Source: Aphanizomenon flos-aquae FACHB-1287
GTDB taxonomy: Bacteria; Cyanobacteriota; Cyanobacteriia; Cyanobacteriales; Nostocaceae
Length of the DNA stretch: 64,000 bases
Assembly: GCF_014698755.1 (NCBI RefSeq)
Contig: NZ_JACJTO010000014.1
Span: forward strand, 1-64,000
Reading direction: 5' to 3'
In this document: piece after piece, positions 28,223 through 36,980 of the stretch
Layout of the letters: every line of letters starts with the position of its first letter
How positions within the stretch are numbered: the stretch's first letter is position 1
Made by a program: the position numbers and the translations under genes
The notes under the pieces: generated by a model
The model's input: only the letters and a program-made list of their open reading frames with translations
Told to the model about the DNA's origin: nothing
Database searches by the model: none

Positions 28223-29326
28223 ATGCTAGATCAAGTTATTGCAGCTTTTGAACAAAAAGATTATCGAACAGCAGCTAAATTACTTCGACCACTACTGATA
28301 GAATCGCCGGAAAATCATTGGTTACAACTGTATTATGGCAAGTTAAAAGAAGTTTCTAATCAACTAGAAGAATCTGAAAAGATATATCTTCAATTATTAC
28401 AATTAGCAACTCATAATAAAATTATTTCCCAAGCTCGTAAAGGTTTACAAAGATTAGAAGAAGTTAAACAAGAACTAAAACAAAAAGCTCTAGCTAAAGC
28501 AACAGCCACACCTGATAACAATGAACTGGGAATGTTAATTTTAGAACCCATTGATAATGAGTTAAAAGCCATTGCAGCCAGAAATTTTGCCCAAATTATG
28601 CAAGTAGACGCTTATACAGCGAGGGTGACACTACCAAGTCAAAATTGGCGAGTTTACCGCATTGGTAAAGTGGGAGAATTAGCATTTTATGGAACACAAT
28701 TACAACAGGTGGGTATTCCATGTTTCTGGATCAAAATTCTGCAAATTCAAGAAATTCAGGTATTTCAAGTTAAATATTTATCAATAGATAAGTCCCAAAT
28801 CAAAGTAACTTATCAAAATGAAGAGAATCAAACTAGTGCTATGATCCTTGATTTATCAGAAATTAATACTAGAGTTTTGGGACTTTTACCAATTTTTGAA
28901 GAAGTCGTAGATATTGATGTTAGGGGTAAATTAGAACGGAAAACCAAAACTCAAGATTATGCTCAATTTTGTGATTTACATTTATCAAAAGGGGGAATTA
29001 TTTTGAGAATTTATGATCAAACTTATGAATTTCAACAAGGTTTAGAAAATAGTCCTCAAGCTAACCACAATACAATTAGAATTAATTGGAATAATTTGAT
29101 GAGTTGGATTGATAAAAAATTACCTGAAGTTAAGGTATGGTCAGATTTTAAACCCTTTGCACAAACTGTTATTGACCAAACAGAAACCCTAAATCAAATT
29201 CCGTCTTATATTAATATCTTTCGCAAAGAAAAAAGTGATTGGGATGCGGCTTTTCATTTATATAGTGGGATTATCTTAACTAAAAATGCTGCTTTGGAAA
29301 CACCTCAAGCAGATAATCCCAATTAA
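28223..29326 (+). CDS. TPR-containing cyanobacterial protein of unknown function
   Basis: 367 residues. The first 90 form two to three TPR-like hairpins (AFEQKDYRTAAKLLRPLLIESPENHWLQLYYGKL; QLEESEKIYLQLLQLA). The remaining 260 residues form a soluble alpha/beta domain without recognisable catalytic motifs, containing GMLILEPI and a VGIPCFWIKILQIQEIQVFQVKYL stretch. It has no signal peptide or membrane segment, so it should be cytosolic. I recall it as a conserved cyanobacterial protein annotated only as TPR; the function is unknown. Confidence 0.75.
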   Translation: MLDQVIAAFEQKDYRTAAKLLRPLLIESPENHWLQLYYGKLKEVSNQLEESEKIYLQLLQLATHNKIISQARKGLQRLEEVKQELKQKALAKATATPDNNELGMLILEPIDNELKAIAARNFAQIMQVDAYTARVTLPSQNWRVYRIGKVGELAFYGTQLQQVGIPCFWIKILQIQEIQVFQVKYLSIDKSQIKVTYQNEENQTSAMILDLSEINTRVLGLLPIFEEVVDIDVRGKLERKTKTQDYAQFCDLHLSKGGIILRIYDQTYEFQQGLENSPQANHNTIRINWNNLMSWIDKKLPEVKVWSDFKPFAQTVIDQTETLNQIPSYINIFRKEKSDWDAAFHLYSGIILTKNAALETPQADNPN

Positions 29327-29328
29327 AT

Positions 29329-29676
29329 TTATCCGGGGGTTTTAGCTTGATTTGCCATATCTAAAAATACACTCATATTTACCCCAGGACGACGACGAGG
29401 AGTATTAGTAGGAATCAAATACTTGGTTGCAAAATTGGTTTCAGTTGGTACTGCTATTTTTACGGCTTCAGTCTTAGTAACTTTTGCTGCTACTGGTGAA
29501 GCTACTGGTAAAGTTTCCGGTGCAGTTTTTGGTACAGTTTGTGATGTTGTGGGTGCTGGTGCTGAAGTAACATTATCTTCTTCTTTGAGTTCCAAGTAGT
29601 AGTTATTGTTGTTTTTACTAAACAATCCGGTAATAAAACGCACAATACCCGCAATTAGATTTTTGATAAAGTCCAT
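29329..29676 (-). CDS. Small conserved cyanobacterial protein with amphipathic N-terminal helix
   Basis: 115 residues. The N-terminus MDFIKNLIAGIVRFITGLF is a strongly hydrophobic amphipathic helix suited to membrane-surface binding. A Pro/Ala/Thr-rich spacer follows (APAPTTSQTVPKTAPETLP), and the C-terminus is a conserved block, FATKYLIPTNTPRRRPG then NMSVFLDMANQ. AGGAGC lies upstream of the ATG. The stop is 2 bp from the convergent TPR gene. The two-block architecture suggests an anchor plus a short interaction motif; no function is known to me. Confidence 0.75.
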   Translation of the reverse strand: MDFIKNLIAGIVRFITGLFSKNNNNYYLELKEEDNVTSAPAPTTSQTVPKTAPETLPVASPVAAKVTKTEAVKIAVPTETNFATKYLIPTNTPRRRPGVNMSVFLDMANQAKTPG

Positions 29677-29719
29677 AAAAAATGCTCCTGATTTGAATAG
29701 TTTAGAACGTGACTGAATT

Positions 29720-29826
29720 TACAGCGGTTTCTGCTCTTATGATGTACAAAGTTGAATCATGAAACTCTTGTGGTGCGGGCATCTTGCCCGCTAGATATGT
29801 ACCTCATAACATCGGTAAATGCTGTA
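29720..29826. repeat. 107-bp MITE, best-preserved copy
   Basis: Terminal inverted repeats of 29 nt: 29720-29748 starts TACAGCGGTTTC and ends ATGATGTACA; 29798-29826 starts TGTACCTCATAAC and ends AATGCTGTA. A central palindrome, GCGGGCATCTTGCCCGC, lies between them. There is no coding capacity. Copies or fragments occur at 4021, 13531, 16898, 27286, 30726 and 52703. The rest of the 436-bp gap (29827-30112) holds nothing recognised. Confidence 0.82.
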
Positions 29827-30112
29827 CTACAATCACGGTGTAATATACATTTGATTGCGTTACCTACTATAGACTTGTTTGCTAATTAAAATTCGACAAT
29901 ACTGGTAAGTATTTTGATATTTTTCTGCCGACAATGATATTCGGTAAATAACGCAAATTAATTAATGATTAAATTTTATGATAACAATAAAATCGTGAAA
30001 ACTTATTTAATAAATCTTAATAATTTAGATTCAGTCTGAAAACTGTCACATATTGTATATTTTTGACTACAATATTGAGTTAAATCACTGACAATATTAA
30101 CTAATTAAGATC

Positions 30113-30712
30113 ATGGTAACAAAACAAAATCCCGTTTTATTAGTGCATGGTATTAACGATACTGGGGCGGTTTTCAATAAAATGGCGTTTTATCTGCGAC
30201 AACAAGGTTTATCCGTGTATACGGTGGATTTAATCCCTAATAATGGTTCTGAGGTTTTGGAGAAATTAGCCCAGCAGGTAGCTAATTATGTAAATGATAC
30301 CTTTGAAGCAGCGCAACTACTGGATATAGTGGGTTTTAGTATGGGAGGAATTGTCAGCCGTTATTATATTCAGCGGTTGGGAGGAATAAATAAAGTCCAG
30401 CGATTTATTACTATTTCTTCACCCCATAAAGGAACTATTATTGCTTATGGTACTTGGTTAGCTGGTGCTGTGCAAATGCGTCCTAATAGTGATTTTATCA
30501 ATGATTTAAATGCTGATTTTAAGATGTTAAAGCAATTGAATTTTACATCTATTTGGACACCTTATGATTTGATGATTTTACCAGCCACAAGTTCACGACT
30601 TGGTATAGGAAAAGAAGTAACTATACCAGTGATATTACATCCTTTAATGTTAACAGATACTAGAACTTTAACAATAGTAGCAGATGCGTTAATAGAACCT
30701 GTAAAATTATGA
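30113..30712 (+). CDS. Alpha/beta hydrolase, lipase-like
   Basis: 199 residues. PVLLVHGINDTG (oxyanion-hole HG) lies near residues 7-18 and the nucleophile elbow GFSMGG near 80-85, followed by SRYYIQRLGG. The pattern matches small triacylglycerol-lipase/esterase-type proteins (EstA/lipase class 2-like). No signal peptide is seen. The C-terminal third is short and contains HPLMLTD, whose histidine could complete the triad. Substrate unknown. Confidence 0.85.
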   Translation: MVTKQNPVLLVHGINDTGAVFNKMAFYLRQQGLSVYTVDLIPNNGSEVLEKLAQQVANYVNDTFEAAQLLDIVGFSMGGIVSRYYIQRLGGINKVQRFITISSPHKGTIIAYGTWLAGAVQMRPNSDFINDLNADFKMLKQLNFTSIWTPYDLMILPATSSRLGIGKEVTIPVILHPLMLTDTRTLTIVADALIEPVKL

Positions 30713-30725
30713 ATTTCTTTTATAA

Positions 30726-30832
30726 TACAGCATATTCCCCTTGACTAAAATACATCATCAGCGGGCAAAAGTCCCGCACTAAAAGAGTTTTATTATTAAT
30801 ATTTGTACTTCATAACACTGGGAACTGCTGTA
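30726..30832. repeat. 107-bp MITE, second full-length copy, inverted
   Basis: Runs from TACAGCATATTCC to GGGAACTGCTGTA, exactly 107 bp like the copy at 29720. The core is GCGGGCAAAAGTCCCGC. It lies between the convergent lipase and VOC genes, where it could act as a bidirectional transcript end. Confidence 0.8.
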
Positions 30833-30844
30833 TTAAACTGTCAC

Positions 30845-31276
30845 TTAATCTCTATCTCCGATTTTGTCATATTCAGTGCTGCCAAAAATCGCCTCTGGGT
30901 AGGGATAATATTTAAATTCAATTAAGTTATAGAAAGGGTCTTCAAGGAAAAAAGTATGGTGTTCTAGAGGAGAATTAGTCAAGCGGTTTTTGGGTTCTTC
31001 TCGAAATTTTAGATCTTTATTTTTTGCCCTTATTAGTAATTGTTGCCAATCTGTTTCTTGAGAAAAAATTAGTCCAAAATGTCGGGGATAAATTGCCTTT
31101 TGAGGTATTAAAATATCCTGGGTAACGTGGGCTACTAATTGATGTCCATAGAGGTTGAGAATCAAAGCGTGGGGGGTTTCACGTCCGGGTATGCAGCCTA
31201 AACCGTCAATATAATAGGCTTTGGTGTCGGGGATATTGGAGACAGGGAAAGCGAGGTGAAATATGGGCTGGTTCAT
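30845..31276 (-). CDS. VOC-family (glyoxalase/dioxygenase-like) protein
   Basis: 143 residues from ATG 31276 (a GTG eight codons upstream is possible). The paired beta-alpha-beta-beta-beta pattern of the vicinal-oxygen-chelate fold is visible: FHLAFPVSNIPDTKAYYIDGLGC, then RHFGLIFSQETDW, HHTFFLEDPFYNLIEFKYY. The His (FHLAFPV) and the Glu (NLIEFK) positions fit metal ligands. Closest in style to small uncharacterised VOC proteins of cyanobacteria. The substrate cannot be inferred. Confidence 0.87.
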   Translation of the reverse strand: MNQPIFHLAFPVSNIPDTKAYYIDGLGCIPGRETPHALILNLYGHQLVAHVTQDILIPQKAIYPRHFGLIFSQETDWQQLLIRAKNKDLKFREEPKNRLTNSPLEHHTFFLEDPFYNLIEFKYYPYPEAIFGSTEYDKIGDRD

Positions 31277-31480
31277 GGTGGAGGTGGGTTGGAGAATCAC
31301 TTGTTATTCTAGCTAAACTGTGAGCTATTTTTATTAAAAAATATGAAAAAATGTATCAAAAAATAACTAAAAGTATTGCAAGTATTGACATATAATACGT
31401 ATTTATTATTAACTATAAATACAATCCCAATTATTTTTAGATAAACTTAAAGTTATGACTGGTAAAAGAGATAGTTAAGA

Positions 31481-31978
31481 CTACATCTGAACTAGGGTTT
31501 TATTTTCGTGAAATAATTTATCAAAATCTTGAGCATTAAAAATGAACCATTCATAGATATTAGTCGCTATTAAATATTTAATTTCTAGATTTTTTTCGGT
31601 TAAACGTTCTCTGAGAAAATATAAAACTAATTCCTGAAATGCTTTAGTATTTAAATTATTAACTTTGAGCATTTGGCTTTTATTTGTTGGCTTTTTAAAT
31701 TCTAAAATTACACCAACACTGGTTTTAGGGTCTTTTCCATTATGAATAACTAGATCATTTCGTCCTTTAGTATTAATAAAGTGATTAGAACTGTAATATG
31801 TATTCTTGAGAAAATCAGCAATCAAATTTTTATGAAATTCTTCTGATTCAGATTCATTGATTTTTTCAATTAGGTTTTTTAGATGTTTTTTAAAGGTTTC
31901 AATATCCTTTCTAAAAGGATTAATTTTCAGAAATGCTTTATTTAATGATTTCCTGGGTTGTAGTTTCTGTGAGTTCAT
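31481..31978 (-). pseudogene. N-terminal fragment of a type IIG-like restriction-modification enzyme (DUF7149-type)
   Basis: 165 residues resembling only the N-terminal nuclease-type domain of very large (about 1000-residue) Eco57I/type IIG-like enzymes: LQPRKSLNKAFLKINPFRKDIE, NDLVIHNGKDPKTSVGVILEFKKP (a D...ExK core) and YEWFIFNAQDFDKLFHENK. The frame ends with TAG soon after the last block, where full-length proteins continue into the methyltransferase part. No continuation is visible in the 200 bp downstream, which is AT-rich. The nuclease core residues survive, so a small free-standing protein is possible, but a truncated relic is more likely. Confidence 0.65.
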
Positions 31979-32101
31979 TTGTTTTCCAGCAAAAAATGTA
32001 ATTTTTATATCCCCAAATTCTCAAAATTAATAATTCATAATTGGTGACGGGTGATGAGTACAATAGTTAATTATTCCCTACACCCTACACCCTATACACT
32101 A

Positions 32102-33301
32102 CTACTTATTACCTTGCGCCCAAATGCGAGTAGGTAACCCCCAAACGTAGATAAAACCTTCCGCAGCTTTGTGATCAAATTGATCTTCTGCGCCATAAGT
32201 CGCTAAATCAGGAGTATATAGAGTATTATCGCTCCAACGCCCGACAATTACAGCATTACCTTTAAATAGCTTTAAACGCACCACACCAGAAACCCTTTCT
32301 TGTGTTTGTTGAATAAAAGCATCTAAAGCAGCTTTGAGAGGACTATACCAAAGTCCATTATATACAAGTTTAGTATAAGTTTCTTCTATACCTCGCTTGT
32401 ATTGAGTGACATCTGCTGTTAAAGTGAGACTTTCTAAGTCACGGTGAGCATTAATTAAAACTACCATTGCTGGTGATTCGTAGATTTCCCGTGATTTAAT
32501 CCCGACTAAGCGGTTCTCAATCATGTCAATGCGACCAATACCATGATTTCCCACAATTTTATTGAGTTGTTCAATTAACTCAACCGGGTTTTTTGCTGTC
32601 CCGTTAATGGTGGTAGGAAGTCCTTTCTGGAAGCCAATTTCTAGATATTCCGGCTCGTTGGGAGTATCAGCTATGGCTTTCGTCATTTCATAGATTTCTT
32701 CCGGTGGTTCGTTTGCTGGGTCCTCTAATGTACCGGCTTCAATACTGCGACCAAGTAGGTTTTTATCTATACTGAAGGGAGAAGATTTTTTTACCGGTGC
32801 GGGAATACCAAACTTCTCACCATAAGCAATAGTTTGCTCTCGACTCATACCCCATTCTCTAGCTGGCGCTAATATCTTTAAGTTAGGGTTGAGGGCTGCA
32901 CAGGAAACATCAAAGCGTACCTGATCATTGCCTTTACCTGTACAACCGTGAGCGATCGCATCCGCATCATATTTCGCAGCCGCTTCTACTAATATCTTAG
33001 CAATCAAAGGCCGAGCCAGGGCTGTACCAAGAGGATAGCGGTTTTCGTAAAGCGCGTTAGCTTGAATAGCGGGAAATGCGTATTCTTTAACAAATATATC
33101 CTTAACATCAGCAACCAAGGACTCACTTGCTCCTGATTTTAGGGCTTTTTCTCGAACTGGTTCTAATTCATCTCCCTGGCCTAAATCTGCTGCTAGGGTA
33201 ATTATCTCTTCTACTCCCCACTCTTGCTTTAAGTAGGGAATACAAACGGAAGTATCAACTCCACCAGAATATGCTAAAACAACCTTTTTGGCGCGACCCA
33301 T
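32102..33301 (-). CDS. argG: Argininosuccinate synthase
   Basis: 399 residues from ATG 33301, preferred because GGAG lies 6 nt upstream and family members begin [18 protein letters not shown]. The PP-loop SGGVDTS binds [16 protein letters not shown] and [17 protein letters not shown] are typical. The enzyme joins citrulline and aspartate in arginine synthesis, and in cyanobacteria the pathway also feeds cyanophycin. It is transcribed singly, divergent from the GT2 gene. Confidence 0.97.
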   Translation of the reverse strand: MGRAKKVVLAYSGGVDTSVCIPYLKQEWGVEEIITLAADLGQGDELEPVREKALKSGASESLVADVKDIFVKEYAFPAIQANALYENRYPLGTALARPLIAKILVEAAAKYDADAIAHGCTGKGNDQVRFDVSCAALNPNLKILAPAREWGMSREQTIAYGEKFGIPAPVKKSSPFSIDKNLLGRSIEAGTLEDPANEPPEEIYEMTKAIADTPNEPEYLEIGFQKGLPTTINGTAKNPVELIEQLNKIVGNHGIGRIDMIENRLVGIKSREIYESPAMVVLINAHRDLESLTLTADVTQYKRGIEETYTKLVYNGLWYSPLKAALDAFIQQTQERVSGVVRLKLFKGNAVIVGRWSDNTLYTPDLATYGAEDQFDHKAAEGFIYVWGLPTRIWAQGNK

Positions 33302-33411
33302 GAATTTCTCCACTCAGGAAAACAAAGAATGAGTCATTATTATATCTGACTTACCTAGCAGATATTTTTTTGTGCAACGGTAACTTTGAGATATTTGTCT
33401 TATTCTAGAAT

Positions 33412-34377
33412 ATGAGCAATAGTATTTTGGGTAAAACTGTGTTTTTTAGTATTGTTATTCCCACTTATAATCGCTTACCAATTTTAGAGAAGTGTCTCCG
33501 CGCTTTGGAGGTTCAGAAGTTCAGCAACGAAAAATACATACAAGATTATGAAATCGTATTAGTAGATGATGGTTCTACTGATGGTACTTTAAATTGGTTA
33601 GCATTACATCAAAATGAATTTCCTCATGTTCGCTGCTTTGAACAAAATCATGCAGGACCCGCTGCGGCGCGAAATTTAGGAGTAGAAAAAGCGCGTGGTG
33701 ACACAATTATTTTTATTGATAGTGATTTGGTAGTTTTACCGAATTTCCTCCAAGCTCATACAAATGCTTTGATACAAGGAAAAGAGAAATTAGGAAACGA
33801 CAGCTTTTTTACCTATGGTGCTGTAATTAATACTTGTAATTTTACCAATCCCACCGCAGAACCTTACAAAATCACAGATTTTTCCGCTGCTTTCTTTGCT
33901 ACGGGTAATGTTGCTATTCCCAAATATTGGTTAGTCAAAGCTGGGTTATTTGATAATAGTTTTCAACTCTATGGTTGGGAAGATTTAGAATTAGGTGTCA
34001 GATTAAAAAAACTAGGTTTACAATTAATTAAATGTCCTGAAGCTGTCGGTTATCATTGGCATCCACCCTTTAGTTTACAACAAATTCCTAAGTTAATTGA
34101 TCAGGAAATTCAACGGGGAAGAATGGGAGTTTTATTTTATCAAAAACATCCCACATGGGAAGTAAAAATGATGATTCAAATGACTTGGTTTCATCGTTTA
34201 TTATGGGGGATTCTTTCTTTAAATGGCCTTTTGAATGAAAGAACCATGTCTCCATTTTTACAATGGTTGATTGATTTGGGTAAACCACAACTAGCTTTAG
34301 AAGTAGCGCGGATTTTCTTAAATTGGTATAATGTCAAGGGTGTTTATGCGGCTTATGCTCAGGTGCGGGATAAATAA
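33412..34377 (+). CDS. GT2-family glycosyltransferase
   Basis: 321 residues with a GT-A fold. FSIVIPTYNRLPILEKCLRAL is the start of the nucleotide-sugar domain, VDDGSTDGTLNWL follows, and IDSDLVV carries the DxD metal motif. A galactosyltransferase-type C-terminal block, LYGWEDLELGVRLKKLG (ED catalytic pair), is present. No membrane anchor is seen. The acceptor is probably a polysaccharide or lipid, not determinable here. It is a single gene and not next to the hps genes, although hps loci elsewhere use GT2/GT4 enzymes. Confidence 0.88.
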   Translation: MSNSILGKTVFFSIVIPTYNRLPILEKCLRALEVQKFSNEKYIQDYEIVLVDDGSTDGTLNWLALHQNEFPHVRCFEQNHAGPAAARNLGVEKARGDTIIFIDSDLVVLPNFLQAHTNALIQGKEKLGNDSFFTYGAVINTCNFTNPTAEPYKITDFSAAFFATGNVAIPKYWLVKAGLFDNSFQLYGWEDLELGVRLKKLGLQLIKCPEAVGYHWHPPFSLQQIPKLIDQEIQRGRMGVLFYQKHPTWEVKMMIQMTWFHRLLWGILSLNGLLNERTMSPFLQWLIDLGKPQLALEVARIFLNWYNVKGVYAAYAQVRDK

Positions 34378-34500
34378 TTATCTTACCTAATCCCCTATTG
34401 TCAGAAAAAAGACGCCAAGAAATGAAAGTGCTATGATTAATGATGTTGAGACTTCCTTTTCTTTGCGATTTCTATTCTCGATTAAATGCTCAAGTTTCTA

Positions 34501-34890
34501 CTATCTGCGGGTTTTAACACTACTAACAGTACCCTGTAAAGGCCGTTTACCTTTTGGAGACAAATACTCACTATCTTCAGAGGTTTCTATTGCTTTCTTG
34601 ATAAGACCAGCTAGTTCTTCTAGTTGGCTAATCGCTTCCGCGCCTTCCAGCTTCATTAGTTCCCGATCATCACGCATTTCTGTCCAAGTAATCCCATAAT
34701 CAGATACTAAAAAGCGAATTAAATGATTGTCGCCTAGGCTAACCATAAAAGACGCGCTATTCAGTTGATCTCCACAAGTATGGCAGGAAGCGGGATAACC
34801 ATGCTGTTCTAGTACAACCGCTAAAGCTTGTAAATTCATTACTAAATCTTTAACAAAGTCTCTATGTTTGCTTGCTAGTCTTAAAAACAC
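34501..34890 (-). CDS. DUF1815 family protein
   Basis: 129 residues beginning at a GTG at 34890 with GGAGG five nt upstream; this start gives MFLRLASKHRDFVKDLVMNLQALA, the usual N-terminus of this cyanobacterium-specific family. CHTCGDQLNSASFMVSLG and FLVSDYGITWTEMRDDRELMKLEGAEAI are the conserved core. The C-terminal 30 residues (SEDSEYLSPKGKRPLQG) extend past the core. The function is unknown; the CxxC could bind metal or form a disulfide. Confidence 0.87.
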   Translation of the reverse strand: MFLRLASKHRDFVKDLVMNLQALAVVLEQHGYPASCHTCGDQLNSASFMVSLGDNHLIRFLVSDYGITWTEMRDDRELMKLEGAEAISQLEELAGLIKKAIETSEDSEYLSPKGKRPLQGTVSSVKTRR

Positions 34891-35499
34891 TTTTCCCTCC
34901 AAACACCAAAATTATGTAAGTTTATTTTATATTTTCTTCACATTTTCTCATGAACTGGCATCATAGAATATCTCTATGGTATCCATTAGAATTGCCAATG
35001 GTTGACGAGTTTACTAACTGGTTAACTCTTTTAGGTTAGTGGACGACAATTCTTTACAAAGTATCAACACATACGATTCCTCAAGTAATTATAGCGGACA
35101 CAGGAACAGAAACTTAAATTTTGACTTCCCCCATCCGTCGGAATTTTACTTGATAAACTTGAGATATTTTCATCCTAACTTAGATCTATGAATAGTCAAG
35201 TTTGTTGAAACTATGTATTGACCTATCACAGATGATTTAGAGCCAGATTAAGGTGATTAATTCGCTCTAACGCCTATTTTCGTTGTTTGTGTTTTTATCT
35301 CCATTTCAAATAAACCTTGGATTGTATAACATAGACTGAGATTAGCGCAATTCGTAAATATACTTAGCTAATGCATTATTTTTAGTATTAATATGAGAGA
35401 AGCTGGTTTTCAGAAAGTATAATATTTTGTCTGATTTATTGATGTAGAATGCTGCAAGAGAGCCAAAAACTTATTAAATAATAAAAAATTACCCAATCC
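34891..35499. other. Intergenic DNA left of the FGE locus, nothing recognised
   Basis: About 610 bp of AT-rich DNA with no frame that looks coding and no known repeat. It leads into the first ~197-bp inverted-repeat element at 35500. Confidence 0.4.
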
Positions 35500-35698
35500 T
35501 TGAATAATCAGGATAACCAGAATTATAGGATTTACAGGATGGTTATTTGATGGTTAATGGCTGTTGTTTATGTATTTATTCTTCTATCTTAACTTGAGGA
35601 GTATTTACTTTTCTCTATACTAATCATCAACAACTAACGAATAATCAAACAATCACATCCTGTACATCCTTAAATCCTTGACATTCTGATTCTGACAA
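35500..35698. repeat. ~197-bp inverted-repeat element (MITE), left copy
   Basis: The left arm AATAATCAGGATAACCAG...ATTTACAGGATGG and the right arm CACATCCTGTACATCC...GACATTCTGATTCTGACAA are near inverse complements. The interior contains TTTCTCTATACTAATCATCAACAAC. It is closely similar along its whole length, and in the same orientation, to 36981-37177, so the FGE-like gene lies between two direct copies. Confidence 0.78.
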
Positions 35699-35783
35699 TA
35701 TTAAAATTATGTAAACAAATAACGAAATGCCCTAAATATGCTATTTTAAATACAGCATACATGAAACCAACCATGAACGAATC

Positions 35784-36911
35784 ATGAATCATCCACAACA
35801 ACCGCGAGAATACGATGCTGTGCTTGGTGGTAATAGTCCATCCCTAGAAGGTGCTGCGGTTTTAGGTGGTATTGAAGGGGTAAAATTACGGTTACAAAAT
35901 CCAGATGCACAGTTAAGAATTGCTGCACTTGAGCAAGCTGTGAATTATGGAGAACAGGGTTTAGATTTGGTGATTGAAGGTTTAAATGATGAATCTTGGG
36001 ATATTCAAAATGCGGCTTATTTAATATTAAATAAAAGGACAGAACCAAGAATTAAGCAAATATTACAAAAGCCTAATCACGAAGGTTTAAAACTAGAACA
36101 AATTGAAGTAGTAACAGTCAATAAATTTGGGGAAATTATTCAACGTCAGCGACGTATAGCTAGATATTTTGTAGAAGATTTAAGTAATGGTGTGATATTG
36201 GAAATGGCGGCAATTCCTGGTGGTAGTTTTATGATGGGTCAATTAGAAGATGAAGGAGGAAGATATAATAATGCAAGTCCCCAGCATCAAGTCACAGTTC
36301 CTAGTTTTTTTATGGGAAAATATCCGGTAACACAGGCACAATATCAAGCTATTATGGGAGCTAACCCTTCTTATTTCAAAGGTAGTAATCGCCCTGTTGA
36401 ATGCGTTAGTTGGAATGATGCGGTGGCTTTCTGTGAAAAGTTAAGCCAAAAAATCGGAAAAACCTACAGACTGCCAAGTGAAGCCGAATGGGAATATGCT
36501 TGTAGAGCAGGAACTACCACACCATTTCACTTTGGAGAGATGATTACAACAGATTTAGCTAACTATGATGGTAACTTCACTTATGGTGATGGGATTAAAG
36601 GAATTTACCGAAAAGAAACAACAGAAGTAGGGAGTTTTGGAGTAGCTAATAATTTTGGATTATACGATATGCACGGCAATGTATGGGAGTTGTGTCAAGA
36701 TAATTGGCATAGTAACTATGAAGGTGCGCCAACAGATGGAAGCGCATCGCTAGGTATCGAAGAAAACACTGGCAAAAGGCCGATGCGCGGTGGTTCGTGG
36801 ATCGGCGATCCTGCGTTTTGCCGTTCTGCTTATCGCTACGACCAATACCTCGTTAGCAACTTCGACTTTATCGGTTTTCGGGTTGTATGTAGTGGTGCGG
36901 CGAGGACTTAG
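35784..36911 (+). CDS. FGE/SUMF1-type (C-type lectin fold) protein with HEAT-like N-terminus, candidate DGR target
   Basis: 375 residues. Residues 25-95 form HEAT-like helical repeats (IEGVKLRLQNPDAQLRIAA; LDLVIEGLNDESWDIQNAAYLILN). Residues about 140-372 are a formylglycine-generating-enzyme/sulfatase-modifying domain: GGSFMMGQLEDE, FFMGKYPVTQAQYQAIMG, CVSWNDAVAFCEKL, YRLPSEAEWEYACRAG, YDMHGNVWELCQDNW, MRGGSW and GFRVVC. This fold is the commonest scaffold for retroelement-diversified proteins. The last 43 residues are GC-richer than the rest and have an unusual run of NNC/NNT codons (see 36783-36911). The enzymatic Cys pair of true FGEs is not evident, so a ligand-binding role is more likely. 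It is flanked by two copies of a ~197-bp element. Confidence 0.85.
   Translation: MNHPQQPREYDAVLGGNSPSLEGAAVLGGIEGVKLRLQNPDAQLRIAALEQAVNYGEQGLDLVIEGLNDESWDIQNAAYLILNKRTEPRIKQILQKPNHEGLKLEQIEVVTVNKFGEIIQRQRRIARYFVEDLSNGVILEMAAIPGGSFMMGQLEDEGGRYNNASPQHQVTVPSFFMGKYPVTQAQYQAIMGANPSYFKGSNRPVECVSWNDAVAFCEKLSQKIGKTYRLPSEAEWEYACRAGTTTPFHFGEMITTDLANYDGNFTYGDGIKGIYRKETTEVGSFGVANNFGLYDMHGNVWELCQDNWHSNYEGAPTDGSASLGIEENTGKRPMRGGSWIGDPAFCRSAYRYDQYLVSNFDFIGFRVVCSGAART
36783..36911 (+). other. Candidate diversity-generating-retroelement variable region (VR)
   Basis: Between the invariant blocks MRGGSW and GFRVVC the codons read ATC GGC GAT CCT GCG TTT, then, after CCGTTCTGCT, TAT CGC TAC GAC CAA, then TAC CTC GTT AGC AAC, then TTC GAC TTT ATC. 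Most end in C or T, as expected if AAC/AAT codons of a template repeat were hit at A positions. The spacing CRSA-x14-GFRVV equals that of DGR targets of the FGE type as I recall them. GC content is visibly higher than in the preceding 300 bp. No reverse transcriptase or template repeat lies in this window, so any DGR would act from elsewhere. Confidence 0.6.
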
Positions 36912-36980
36912 TAGCACTATGCGCTTTTACTCTATTGCTCTTTTCTTGTCTTACCCCCCTTTGCGTAGCAATAAACTTCT

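Noticed and set aside
34433-34699. Rightward frame of 88 codons
   Set aside because: It is antisense to the well-supported DUF1815 gene and rich in Ser/Leu as expected of a shadow frame.
35784-36911. Calling the FGE-like protein a genuine formylglycine-generating or ergothioneine enzyme
   Set aside because: The catalytic Cys arrangement is not evident, no sulfatase is nearby, and the HEAT-like head plus variable-looking tail fit a binding protein better.
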